Source: JAJRVM01 sp041752115 (lineage in GTDB: Bacteria; Planctomycetota; Planctomycetia; Pirellulales; Pirellulaceae). Taken from it: a stretch of DNA of 64,000 bases. The DNA lies in NCBI GenBank assembly GCA_041752115.1, contig JBGSHS010000176.1, forward strand, positions 1-64,000. Reading direction: 5' to 3'. A program made the translations under genes and the position numbers. The notes beneath the pieces were generated by a model, which did no database searches, had not been told where the DNA came from, and worked only from the letters and a program-made list of their open reading frames with translations. Positions 25,013-33,590 of this stretch are shown here, one piece after another. The stretch's first letter is position 1; each line of letters begins with the position of its first letter.

Positions 25013-27166
25013 TCACTGCCAAGGGATCAAGTCGGACTCCACTAACAACGACCAGATGATGGCCGTCAAGGTGGTCAGTCCGATGGCCAGGGCCAGGAAA
25101 CCCATGATCCGCACTCTCCACAGCTTGCGGCGTGACGGCGCAGCAGTCTCGAATTCCTCCAGACGACCTTCGCGGCGCAGCCGCTGCAGGTATTCCGGGC
25201 GTTCATGGTGCAGTTCCTCCTCGCTGACGACGCCGGTGAGAATCGACATGTCCATTGGAAACTTGTCGGGCCGGAAGTGCGTGGCGAAGAAGTGAATGGC
25301 AAAGACGAAGCCGGTGGCGAGCAGGGCCAGCGTGGAGTGAATCACTTTCGCCACATTCACCACCTCGCCCGGCAGAAAGGCGCAGAACAGGTTGGGAAAC
25401 CAGAGGATCAGTCCGGTCACTCCCAGCAGCGTGGTGTCGGAGGCCGCCCCGAAAAAGTCGAACTTCTCCCAGTAGGCCCATCGCTCGAACGTCGGCCTGG
25501 GACCCAACCCCGCAAACCAGCGTATCATGGCCGCGAAATCGCGAGCGTCACGCAGATTCGGTATCGGGGAGTCGGGACCAAACAAGGTCACGCTCCGCAA
25601 GCGACCCTGCCCGCGCAGCACGAAGTACTGCCGCACCATATAGAAGATGTAAGAGAAGAAACAGATGAACATGGAGATCGCAAAGATGCGGTGCCACAAA
25701 GCGATCGATTCGCAGCCGTTGAGGATCGACGCCAGCCAACGAGCCCACGGTTGACTGCTGAACTTCAAAGGCAAGCCGGTCAGGGCGAGCCCCAAGAAGG
25801 AAATGACGAGGATCTTGTGCATCACGCGATGAAAGGGCCGAAATCGGAGATATCCGCGTGTGTGGGGAGCGAGCCACTTCGGCCGACCGTGCCGCAGCAC
25901 GTCCACCGCGGTACGCAGGAACCAGAGGACCGCGTGCAATCCGAAAAAACCGAAGACGACACAGATGAATGTCAACACGCCGTGATACGCCCAATACACC
26001 GCCGGTGATCCCTGCCGATCATAGTGGTTGGCGTGAGGATCGAAGCTCAAAAGGTTCGGCGTAATGTTGGCGTGACACGCGCCGCACGTCTGAGCGCGAT
26101 TGCCGGGAGCCATCATCGAACCAGGATCCGACAGCGGCAGAATGTCGTGCGCACCATGACAGTCTGAACACATCGCCCCCTCGACGTAACCAAGGCGAGT
26201 CAACTCGCCATGCATGCTCATGCCGTAAGCACGATGGAGTTCCGTATGACAGCTCCCGCATCGATCGGGCTGCACCAGGCGGGCGGAGGCTCCTTTCGGG
26301 TCCGGAAAATCATGCCCCGCATGGCAATCGATGCACGTCGGTCGCGTGGTGATCACCCCGCCTGGAGCAGACTTCTGAGCATCATGGCCCGGGCCGCTCC
26401 CTCGACCATGTACACTACGGCTCAGACGTTCCGCCACAAACCGGTGGCACTGGCTACAGGTCTCGGTAACGTGCAGCTTGTGAACGGTCGATCGCTCGTC
26501 GGCAGCCGGCAGAATCGCGTGCGCACTGTGGCAGTCGGCACAGGCGGCGGAGTGGACCAGCCCCGATTCAAAGAGTCCCCGACCATGCCCGCTCACCGTA
26601 TACTCCGCTAATTCGCGCTCATGGCACTGCGCACACGTCTCGACCTGGCTGCGAGCCCTGACCGGCGAGTCCAGATTGCCGACCGGTTGCATGCGATGCG
26701 GCGGATCGGTGTGGCAGGCACGGCAGTTCAATGGCTTGCCGATCCCATCTTCCCCATAGAATACGGCCCCGTGGACGCTTTGTATCAGCTCGGCATATCG
26801 CTCCTTGTGACAGGCACCGCACGCGCGGGTCATATCGCTCAGTGGCGTGCGCGAGTGTGCCACCGCCGGATCCAGACTGGTCGGATTTCCGCCGTGGCAC
26901 TCATGACAGAGAATACCTTTCTGAGCATGTACGTCGCCCTTGAGAAAATCGGGCGTCAGGTAGAAGCGACGCTTCTCGCCCGTCCAGAATTCAGGAGTCG
27001 CGTGACACAATACACAGGAATTGACGTCGCTCGGTATTTGCTTCGACTCGGTCTCGGCTGCGATCACCCTGCCGTGCAGCACAACGATCGCCAACGCGGA
27101 GATCAACGCTGATGATACCATCCCAGCCAGCCGTCTCGGCATTCCACCGGTACCATGGTCAGTCAT
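25013..27166 (-). CDS. Fused 11-heme c-type / membrane b-type cytochrome (CbcL-like)
   Basis: 717 residues from the ATG at 27166, which has GGAGA five bases upstream and overlaps the stop of the preceding gene by eight bases. A leader (about 13-36) is followed by 11 CxxCH motifs between residues 51 and 365: CVLCH, CHECH, CGACH, CRACH, CAQCH, CADCH, CSQCH, CIDCH, CGSCH, CSDCH, CGACH. Residues about 393-717 hold five to six membrane helices with histidines suited to b hemes (FHRVMH at 445-450, LWHRIF near 491, IHSTLALL at 609, AIHFFATHF at 623-631), as in formate-dehydrogenase/HydB-type cytochrome b. The same fusion order is known from Geobacter CbcL, an inner-membrane menaquinol dehydrogenase for extracellular electron transfer. 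The role here is inferred: quinone-pool oxidation or reduction feeding the periplasmic cytochromes. Confidence 0.88.
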   Translation of the reverse strand: MTDHGTGGMPRRLAGMVSSALISALAIVVLHGRVIAAETESKQIPSDVNSCVLCHATPEFWTGEKRRFYLTPDFLKGDVHAQKGILCHECHGGNPTSLDPAVAHSRTPLSDMTRACGACHKERYAELIQSVHGAVFYGEDGIGKPLNCRACHTDPPHRMQPVGNLDSPVRARSQVETCAQCHERELAEYTVSGHGRGLFESGLVHSAACADCHSAHAILPAADERSTVHKLHVTETCSQCHRFVAERLSRSVHGRGSGPGHDAQKSAPGGVITTRPTCIDCHAGHDFPDPKGASARLVQPDRCGSCHTELHRAYGMSMHGELTRLGYVEGAMCSDCHGAHDILPLSDPGSMMAPGNRAQTCGACHANITPNLLSFDPHANHYDRQGSPAVYWAYHGVLTFICVVFGFFGLHAVLWFLRTAVDVLRHGRPKWLAPHTRGYLRFRPFHRVMHKILVISFLGLALTGLPLKFSSQPWARWLASILNGCESIALWHRIFAISMFICFFSYIFYMVRQYFVLRGQGRLRSVTLFGPDSPIPNLRDARDFAAMIRWFAGLGPRPTFERWAYWEKFDFFGAASDTTLLGVTGLILWFPNLFCAFLPGEVVNVAKVIHSTLALLATGFVFAIHFFATHFRPDKFPMDMSILTGVVSEEELHHERPEYLQRLRREGRLEEFETAAPSRRKLWRVRIMGFLALAIGLTTLTAIIWSLLVESDLIPWQ

Positions 27167-28289
27167 TCTTCTCTCCGCCGGCTGCGACAAACGTCACGGA
27201 TCTCACGAACGCCTCAAAACGCTCCTCCTGACGCAGCACCAAGTCCTGATCTCCGAGCATTTTGAAGAACCACGTGCGATCCTGATCGCCAGCCAGAACA
27301 ACCAGCATGCCCAGTGGCCGCTCTGCCTCCGATGGCCCCTCCAGTCTGATATAATGACCACGCCGGCCGTCAAGCTCAATAGGCTGCAGCGCCACATCCA
27401 CCTCCTCCTGCGTCGTGTCCGGCAATCCAACTTGCCGGCGCCAGAGATTGACGTTGGGCAGCAGCCGAGTCGCCGTTCCCTCCATCCCCATGGCAACGAC
27501 TTCGGCGGTCGCCTCCCCCTCTTGCACGGTGAAAGAGATCCTCCGCAATCCGCTCCCCTCGATCGGCGTCCAACCGTCCGGCACCGTGTATCGAATCGTC
27601 TCTTCCGATGCCGAATCGACAGCCTGAACAGCGGGGGCCGGAGCCCAGGAGCCCCCGGCCGCCGGCAATCCTCCCTGCTCGCTGTGGGCGTCGACCGGCA
27701 CAAAACGCAACGACCGGACGAACTCCTGAAACCGCTCCCGCTCCTGCACCGCCAGATCGGCATCGCCCCACAACTTGGCAAACCAGGCCCGAGAGCCGTG
27801 AACCACGATCGCCCCCAGGATGGCCTGACGCGGCTGGTCCGCTTCCGGAGAGAACAGCTCCAGATACTGGCCGGAAACGTCGCCAATCTCCATCGTCTGC
27901 GTCATCCCAGCCAATTCTTCCTGGGTGATCTCCGGCAATTGGATCTGCTGTCGCCAGCGATTCACATTGGGCAAGAGTGCGTTGGCCGAAGCATCCAGAT
28001 CGATCAGCGTAATTTCCACCTGCCGCCCTTCCTGCTGGACACGATAAGCCGCTTTACGCATCCCATCGGCCGGCACAGCCTCCCAGCCCTCGGGACTGGT
28101 CGGTACAACGCGTTCGGCCGGCATTTCCGCAGCCGACGAACGAGTGCCTTGTTTGACTGCCGAGTTCGTCGAGGCTGGATCGGACCGCTTCGCGTCGGAA
28201 CCTCGTGTTGAACAACCCACGAGCGCCAGCGTACAGACGCCGGTCAGGGCCACCGTCCGGCAAAAGGAACGTCTTGAGGCGGCGAACAT
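27159..28289 (-). CDS. Lipoprotein with two copies of a conserved domain
   Basis: 376 residues. The leader ends in the lipobox LALVGC. Two homologous halves of about 130 residues follow (about 63-200 and 230-372). Each has a P-x-G-W motif (TSPEGWEAVPADG, TVPDGWTPIEGSG), a strand of the type AYRVQQEGRQVEITLI or SFTVQEGEATAEVVAM, a LLPNVNRWRQQ/LLPNVNLWRRQ segment, and an end REERFxxFVRS type helix. I do not know a function; proteins with this PxGW-LLPNVNxWRxQ layout occur in planctomycetes. It is translationally coupled to the cytochrome b fusion gene (8-base overlap), so it is likely an accessory or assembly factor of that electron-transfer protein. Confidence 0.82.
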   Translation of the reverse strand: MFAASRRSFCRTVALTGVCTLALVGCSTRGSDAKRSDPASTNSAVKQGTRSSAAEMPAERVVPTSPEGWEAVPADGMRKAAYRVQQEGRQVEITLIDLDASANALLPNVNRWRQQIQLPEITQEELAGMTQTMEIGDVSGQYLELFSPEADQPRQAILGAIVVHGSRAWFAKLWGDADLAVQERERFQEFVRSLRFVPVDAHSEQGGLPAAGGSWAPAPAVQAVDSASEETIRYTVPDGWTPIEGSGLRRISFTVQEGEATAEVVAMGMEGTATRLLPNVNLWRRQVGLPDTTQEEVDVALQPIELDGRRGHYIRLEGPSEAERPLGMLVVLAGDQDRTWFFKMLGDQDLVLRQEERFEAFVRSVTFVAAGGEKND

Positions 28290-28529
28290 ATCAGGTAACC
28301 CTTCGTGGTCTGGGGGCAGTTGATCGAACCGTCGAATGACCGGGGCAGGGGGGAGAGACTGACAGCGATTGGACAGGCGTCTAAGGATCGCCGCCTCAGC
28401 CAGCGAACTAATCGACCGCTCATCAGTTCGAAGCTGGAACGAGGATTGTCGCGGTCTGGACAGAACGCACGAATCTACCGCGGCCGCCCGGACTCGAGGA
28501 AAGGGTCGGCGACGGAGGGATCAAGGGAG

Positions 28530-29546
28530 TCACTCCGGCATGATTTCGATCTTCGACTTCTTCCTCAGCTCCAGGATATGTGAATTGAGCTTCACTTTCG
28601 CTTCTTCTCCCTGGAGATACTTCTCCAGGAAACCCCGCATCTGCTCGTACGGAACGACTCCGGCCGGACTCTTCTCCACCACTTTGATTATGTGGAAACC
28701 GAATTTCGTTTCCACCACATCACTGACGGCACCTTCCTCCAGCGTGTAAGCCACCGCGTCAAATTCGGGAGGCATGAACCCCTTCTTGATAGGTCCCAAG
28801 TCGCCGCCACTCGCTGCGCTGCGACAGGTCGAATGGGCCTTGGCCAATTCGGCGAAATCCTTCCCCGACACAACTTCCTGGCGGATTCCTTCCGCCTTCT
28901 GTTTCGCCTGTTCTTTCACCTCGGACGGGGCGTTCGCATCGGCTCCGATCAGAATGTGACTGACCCTCACCGACTCCTTTCGCGCAAAGCTGCCCGGGTC
29001 CGAGTCATACATTTCGCGGATCTTGCTTTCGGGAATCTCCGGCTCCAGGACGCCCTGCGATTTGAGGTACTCGTCCATCCGCACGCGTCCCTTCAGCGAC
29101 TCCCGCAGATCGTCCATCGTGATCCGGCGGATTTTCAAGTATCGGTCCATTCCTGGACCGACCCCATACTTCTGCTCAAGCTCCCCGATCCTTTGTTCCA
29201 CCTTCTCGTCGAGGTTCTCAACGTCCCACTTCTTGCACTCCTGGTTGATCAATACATCGCCGATTGCCTTCTCCAGTATGTTGGCACGTAACCGTCGCGC
29301 AATGCTGCCGTCGTCCTTCCGCATGCCGCGTTTCATCAACGCGCTGAGGTTCTTCTCCAGTTCCGGCCTCAACTGATCCTCGTAGATCGGCTGGTCATTG
29401 ACCATGGCTGCGATCTTCCGGTCCGTCGGTTGATCCTCCTCTGGTGCCGCGATAACCCAGCGTGCTGTGAGTCCGACGATACAGCTGGCCATGACCAGCA
29501 GACTGGCAACCAACCGAAGTGGAGCGACCGTGTATTCCCGTATCAT
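28530..29546 (-). CDS. Periplasmic parvulin-type peptidyl-prolyl isomerase
   Basis: 338 residues from the ATG at 29546 (AGGTGA seven bases upstream; an adjacent GTG is less likely). The signal sequence covers residues 8-34. An N-terminal helical chaperone region (about 40-185) of SurA/PrsA type precedes a parvulin domain at about 195-295: VRVSHILIGA, GKDFAELAKAHS, SGGDLGPIKKGFMPPEFD and TKFGFHIIKV. The enzyme isomerises X-Pro bonds of proteins folding in the periplasm. It lies between the octaheme genes and the duplicated-domain lipoprotein on the same strand, so a role in folding outer-membrane or multiheme proteins of this island is plausible. Confidence 0.92.
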   Translation of the reverse strand: MIREYTVAPLRLVASLLVMASCIVGLTARWVIAAPEEDQPTDRKIAAMVNDQPIYEDQLRPELEKNLSALMKRGMRKDDGSIARRLRANILEKAIGDVLINQECKKWDVENLDEKVEQRIGELEQKYGVGPGMDRYLKIRRITMDDLRESLKGRVRMDEYLKSQGVLEPEIPESKIREMYDSDPGSFARKESVRVSHILIGADANAPSEVKEQAKQKAEGIRQEVVSGKDFAELAKAHSTCRSAASGGDLGPIKKGFMPPEFDAVAYTLEEGAVSDVVETKFGFHIIKVVEKSPAGVVPYEQMRGFLEKYLQGEEAKVKLNSHILELRKKSKIEIMPE

Positions 29547-29860
29547 CACTGTTCACCTGCTTGCTTGCTGACCGGCAACGGCGTCCGATCGCCCGCCGTC
29601 GGCCATGATACCACACCGCGAGAAGGCTCAGACGCGCCAGCGATGTCCTGTCCCGTGGGTGCCCCAGGGCAATTCGCATCTCTCGGATTCGAAAATCTCG
29701 GCGTGCCCCTTCTGTGGACACAGAACCCATCGTCCTCTCCCTGCCTCGGCATTGGGAGGGACTCCAAACTCCTATACTGACAGCGCAGTGCACTGGTGAG
29801 AAGGGCTCCGACCTCCCTTTTTCCGCAGCTCAGGTGCAATCCCCTCGCCGGTGGCTCGTC

Positions 29861-31279
29861 TCACTGCGAACGCACACGAGCTGCCGCGGCACCGAAGACG
29901 GAGTGGACGCTTACGGTTTGCGGAACCTGACGAAAACGGGCCACGATTTGTGTGTCTGTCCAGGAGAGGATCGTCGCCTGCATCGTGTTGGCCTGGGCTC
30001 CGCGAGTTCGTGCGCCCATAATCGTCCCGGTGACAATCGTGCCTGCCCCCTTGGCGTAGCCCCCGAAACCTCGGCCCGTGATCGTTACCGGCCCATTGGC
30101 CACAGCACTGGTGATTCGCACCGCAGGCACAATGCTGATAACCGCGGGATTGCTCGCGAACTCCCCTTTTACAAGCCGCAGATCGTAGTTACCAGGCGGC
30201 ACGGAACCTGGAATCGTCACGGCCAGCATGCCCTGATCCAGGATGAGATCAGGAGTGAGCATTACCGAAGCCCCATCCGCGTCCGTCATGGCAACCTGGG
30301 ACTCATACAGTGTGGTGCCCGCGACATTAACGAACGACGCCCCCGTGAGCGTGATCGTCGCAGCAACTCCGGCGCGAATGGATGCCACATCGGAGCGATA
30401 CAGAGTGGGAATAATGGGACCCGTGCGGGGAGCTGAAGCCAGCGCATAGCCGTGACATCCCCAGCAGTCACTCTCGCCGGGCCCAGCGTCCTTCCCCACG
30501 TGTCCGTACCCAGCGTCCTCTCCCCCTACGACGACCGTGCCGAGATTGTTCGGGTTCAATGAGTCGGCTTGGATGTTGTGCAGGGAATCGGGCCCGTGAC
30601 AACGTTGACAAGTGCGGATATTTAGCGGGTCCAGAATCTCATGGCAAACCAGGCAATCGAGCGATCCCTCCAGAGCGTAGGTGGTTTCGTGGTGCAGATA
30701 GGCGGTATCCCGAATAAACGGGGGGCTCAGGCCGTCATCATCATGGCAGTAGTCGCAGGCTCCAGCGCCATGGCCACGACTGTTCAAAGGCAGGCCATTT
30801 CCTCGACTGGTAGAAGGCGTCACCTCGGAAGGCGAATAGGTGGGGATGTAATGGCCGTCACCCACATTATCGACGATGTCTCCATGACACGAGACACAAT
30901 CACCACTTGTCGCCGCCGTGGTCCGATGGTGCGCGTTGGACGTGTGGCATACGGTACAGTCACGCTCCGCCACAAACGTCGCATCGTGACAGCTAAGACA
31001 GCCATAACTGCTGTCCGGAGTTCCATTGCCGTCGGCGTCGGGGTGAGGCACAAACGAGCCAGGAGGAATCGGTTGGCCGTGCAGCAGATGGTGCCGATCG
31101 GGAACCCCCAGGTCGTGACACGCCCGGCAATCGGCCTCGGTCAACACACCGAACATGCGGTCGATCATACCAATCGTCTGGTTGACCGGAGGTGCCGGAA
31201 CGTCCGCTGAACCAATACCGGCCAGCGCACACCATGTGACCCCCGCGAATACGACTCTAACTAACGACTTGGCATGCAT
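29861..31279 (-). CDS. Octaheme c-type cytochrome with IPT/TIG-like C-terminus, paralog 1
   Basis: 472 residues from the ATG at 31279 (AAGG nine bases upstream), with a signal peptide to about residue 25. Eight CxxCH motifs: CRACH 51, CLSCH 94, CTVCH 108, CVSCH 128, CDYCH 175, CLVCH 209, CQRCH 224 and CWGCH 272. Double histidines (DRHHLLHG at 61, NAHHRT at 115, YLHHETT at 194) are candidate distal ligands. From about residue 288 two Ig-like domains follow; the last, with ANGPVTITGRGFGGYAKGAG and ILSWTDTQIVARF, is IPT/TIG-like. Multiheme N-terminus plus Ig-like C-terminus suits a secreted or surface electron carrier. A close paralog with the same domain order lies just upstream. The terminal acceptor or donor is unknown. 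Confidence 0.9.
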   Translation of the reverse strand: MHAKSLVRVVFAGVTWCALAGIGSADVPAPPVNQTIGMIDRMFGVLTEADCRACHDLGVPDRHHLLHGQPIPPGSFVPHPDADGNGTPDSSYGCLSCHDATFVAERDCTVCHTSNAHHRTTAATSGDCVSCHGDIVDNVGDGHYIPTYSPSEVTPSTSRGNGLPLNSRGHGAGACDYCHDDDGLSPPFIRDTAYLHHETTYALEGSLDCLVCHEILDPLNIRTCQRCHGPDSLHNIQADSLNPNNLGTVVVGGEDAGYGHVGKDAGPGESDCWGCHGYALASAPRTGPIIPTLYRSDVASIRAGVAATITLTGASFVNVAGTTLYESQVAMTDADGASVMLTPDLILDQGMLAVTIPGSVPPGNYDLRLVKGEFASNPAVISIVPAVRITSAVANGPVTITGRGFGGYAKGAGTIVTGTIMGARTRGAQANTMQATILSWTDTQIVARFRQVPQTVSVHSVFGAAAARVRSQ

Positions 31280-31493
31280 CGGGATTGACCTTCTGACGCA
31301 GTCGATTCCGCACATTGGCAGACGTTCACAAAACGAAAGCAGAACGAACTGATGCAATCGGGACAGCTCCAATTAACACTGGCCGGCGTGGCTTGGAAAT
31401 GCAGTCACACCAGAACCATAGCAGTCAACCGCCCATTACTCCAGCCACCTGATCCGGGAACGATCGACACGAAGGAGCCTATCGAACGAATGT

Positions 31494-31515
31494 AAAAAAA
31501 AGCTCTTTCGAGCTT
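31494..31515 (-). terminator. Rho-independent terminator after octaheme paralog 2
   Basis: Read on the minus strand: AAGCTC-GAAA-GAGCTT followed by an uninterrupted run of T, a textbook intrinsic terminator. It lies 93 bases past the stop of the 31608-33590 gene and before the start of the next octaheme gene. Confidence 0.9.
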
Positions 31516-31533
31516 CTCAAGATAACGCGCAGC

Positions 31534-31564
31534 GGAGGGATGTGCCCGGGTGGCACATCCCTCC
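31534..31564 (-). terminator. Strong 13-bp stem-loop before the terminator
   Basis: GGAGGGATGTGCC (31534-31546), loop CGGGT, and GGCACATCCCTCC (31552-31564) form a perfect 13-bp stem between the gene end and the intrinsic terminator. It may protect the 3' end of the transcript or assist termination. Confidence 0.8.
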
Positions 31565-31607
31565 CGCACGATAGAACTGAGCAGTAGTGCCGCAATCGGC
31601 CACTAGC

Positions 31608-33590
31608 TCATTGCTGTCGAACTCTGGCCGTGGCACCACCAAACACTGACTGGACGCTCACGGTTTGCGGAACTTGACGGAACCGAGCCACAATCTTTGT
31701 GTCACTCCACGAAATAATCGTGCCCTGAACCGTCGTAGCGCCCGTTCCTCGTAGTCGAGTGCCCGCGACCGTCGCGGTGACGATCGTCCCCGAGCCTTTC
31801 GCGTAACCGCCAAATCCGGTGCCGGTGATCGTGACCGGGCCATTGGCAATGGCCGACGTGATCTTGACGGTGGGAACCACACTCAAGACGGTGGGATTAC
31901 TGGCCAGGCTCCCCTTGGTGGCCTGCAACTTGTAGTTGCCAGGCTTGGTGCCTGAGGGGACGGTCACCGCCAAGGTTCCCTGGTCCATGACGACGTCTGG
32001 AGTCAAGGTCACCGCGGTACCGTCCTCGGCAGTGAGCGTTACGTTCGAGGTGTACTGCTGCCCGTTGGCCGTGTTCGTAAACGCGGCACCACTCAACAGG
32101 ACGAGCGAGTTCTTTCCAGAGGAAACCGTCGCCACGTCCGCATTGTAGAGGCTCGGAACCAGCGCACCAGCAAACGGCGCAGAACTGGCCGTCGCCTCGA
32201 AGCCGTGGCAACCCCAGCAATCGCTGTCGCCAGGCGCTCCGTCACGTCCCACGTGACCGTAGCCGGCCATTTCGCCACCGACGACGATCGATCCGACGTT
32301 CCCGCTCGCAGGGGAATCCGCCTGGATATTGTGCAGCGTCTGCACGCTATGGCATTCCTCGCAAATGCGAATGTGCATGTCGAACCCCGGTCCACTCACG
32401 TGGTCATACGTCCCAGTCCGCGGAGCAGTCGTGTAATCGTGGCACACATTGCACCTTCTCCACGAACCGCCCGCTCCATTGCTCATGTTATTGGGAAGTC
32501 CGAGACCGTGATGCGTGTCATGATTGTTCAGAACCAACAGCGGAGAAGGATCGCCGTTGACATCCAACGCTCCGTCATCGTCATGGCAGTAGCTGCACGA
32601 ACCGGCTCCAAAACCACGATTGTTGAACGGTTGACCACCCAGCGGTGCGTAATCGTGATCGGGCAGCAAATCTCCAGTGCCGTCCGTCAAGAGCTTACTG
32701 GCAAAGACTCGGGGACCAGTGGTCAGATTTACTGCACCATTAATCGCCGTGATCAACTCATCAGCCGTCTGAGTCGGCGCAACGGTGACCGTCAGCGTGG
32801 ACATCGTCGTGCTGTCCTGTGTCCAGACCGCACCTAACGTCGATCCCTGCAGGAACACCACGTTGTACACGAACGAACCACGATTGGCTTCCTCAATCTT
32901 GAAGTCATTGTCATCGCCCGCAGGCTTAATGCGGATCTCCGCCGGATCTGTGCGAGTAATGACGTCGCCGAAATCGTACGTCTTGCCAGTATCCAGGACC
33001 CGCACATCCGTGTCCGCGACAATCCCCGAACCATCGCTTTCGCGGTACGGAATCGTATGGGCCTGATCAACCCAGCCCGCACCATGCAATCCCGTCCACG
33101 GTGTGACCAACGACGGGTTGTAGCTGGGGATGTAGTGACCGTCATCGTAATCCGCTACGAAATCGCCGTGGCACGCAGTGCAATGCCGGTTGACGGCATC
33201 CGCACCCGTATGATGCGGACTGCCAGTGTCGTGGCATGCGACACAGTCCCGCACGACCTGAAACTGTGAACCGTGACAACTCAAGCAGGAGAACGTGGTT
33301 TCATTGACACCGTCACCATTGGTATCGGGATACGGGACGATCCCTGGATTGCTGATCGGCTGCCCGTACAGAACGTGGTGCCGATTCTGAACACCGGCAC
33401 TGTGGCAGATCCGGCAATTCGCTTCCGGCACATTGCTCATCGTGGTGTCCAACATGCCGAGGGTCTGGTAGACCGGCGGATTGGAACCGAGAGCATCGGG
33501 CGGCGCACTCAAATCCTGGGCATGGGCAACACTGAGATAACTCAGCGCGAGCCCCGCAATAACACAACAGGCTGCAAGCCGTCGGCACAT
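31608..33590 (-). CDS. Octaheme c-type cytochrome with IPT/TIG-like C-terminus, paralog 2 with insertion
   Basis: 660 residues, signal peptide to about residue 25, AAAGGA nine bases before the ATG. Eight CxxCH motifs: CRICH 59, CLSCH 102, CVACH 116, CTACH 137, CSYCH 332, CNVCH 380, CEECH 410 and CWGCH 458. Flanks match paralog 1 (NRHHVLYGQPI, DGHYIPSYNPS, GFGAGSCSYCHDDDG, TLHNIQADSP, AGYGHVGRDG). Between hemes four and five it has about 155 heme-free residues (166-322) absent from paralog 1, with beta-rich phrases such as AVWTQDSTTMSTLTVTVAPT and ADELITAINGA. The C-terminus is the same pair of Ig-like domains, the last IPT/TIG-like (ANGPVTITGTGFGGYAKGSG). Probably a surface electron-transfer protein. 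Its transcript ends at a terminator before paralog 1, so the two are separately transcribed. Confidence 0.9.
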   Translation of the reverse strand: MCRRLAACCVIAGLALSYLSVAHAQDLSAPPDALGSNPPVYQTLGMLDTTMSNVPEANCRICHSAGVQNRHHVLYGQPISNPGIVPYPDTNGDGVNETTFSCLSCHGSQFQVVRDCVACHDTGSPHHTGADAVNRHCTACHGDFVADYDDGHYIPSYNPSLVTPWTGLHGAGWVDQAHTIPYRESDGSGIVADTDVRVLDTGKTYDFGDVITRTDPAEIRIKPAGDDNDFKIEEANRGSFVYNVVFLQGSTLGAVWTQDSTTMSTLTVTVAPTQTADELITAINGAVNLTTGPRVFASKLLTDGTGDLLPDHDYAPLGGQPFNNRGFGAGSCSYCHDDDGALDVNGDPSPLLVLNNHDTHHGLGLPNNMSNGAGGSWRRCNVCHDYTTAPRTGTYDHVSGPGFDMHIRICEECHSVQTLHNIQADSPASGNVGSIVVGGEMAGYGHVGRDGAPGDSDCWGCHGFEATASSAPFAGALVPSLYNADVATVSSGKNSLVLLSGAAFTNTANGQQYTSNVTLTAEDGTAVTLTPDVVMDQGTLAVTVPSGTKPGNYKLQATKGSLASNPTVLSVVPTVKITSAIANGPVTITGTGFGGYAKGSGTIVTATVAGTRLRGTGATTVQGTIISWSDTKIVARFRQVPQTVSVQSVFGGATARVRQQ

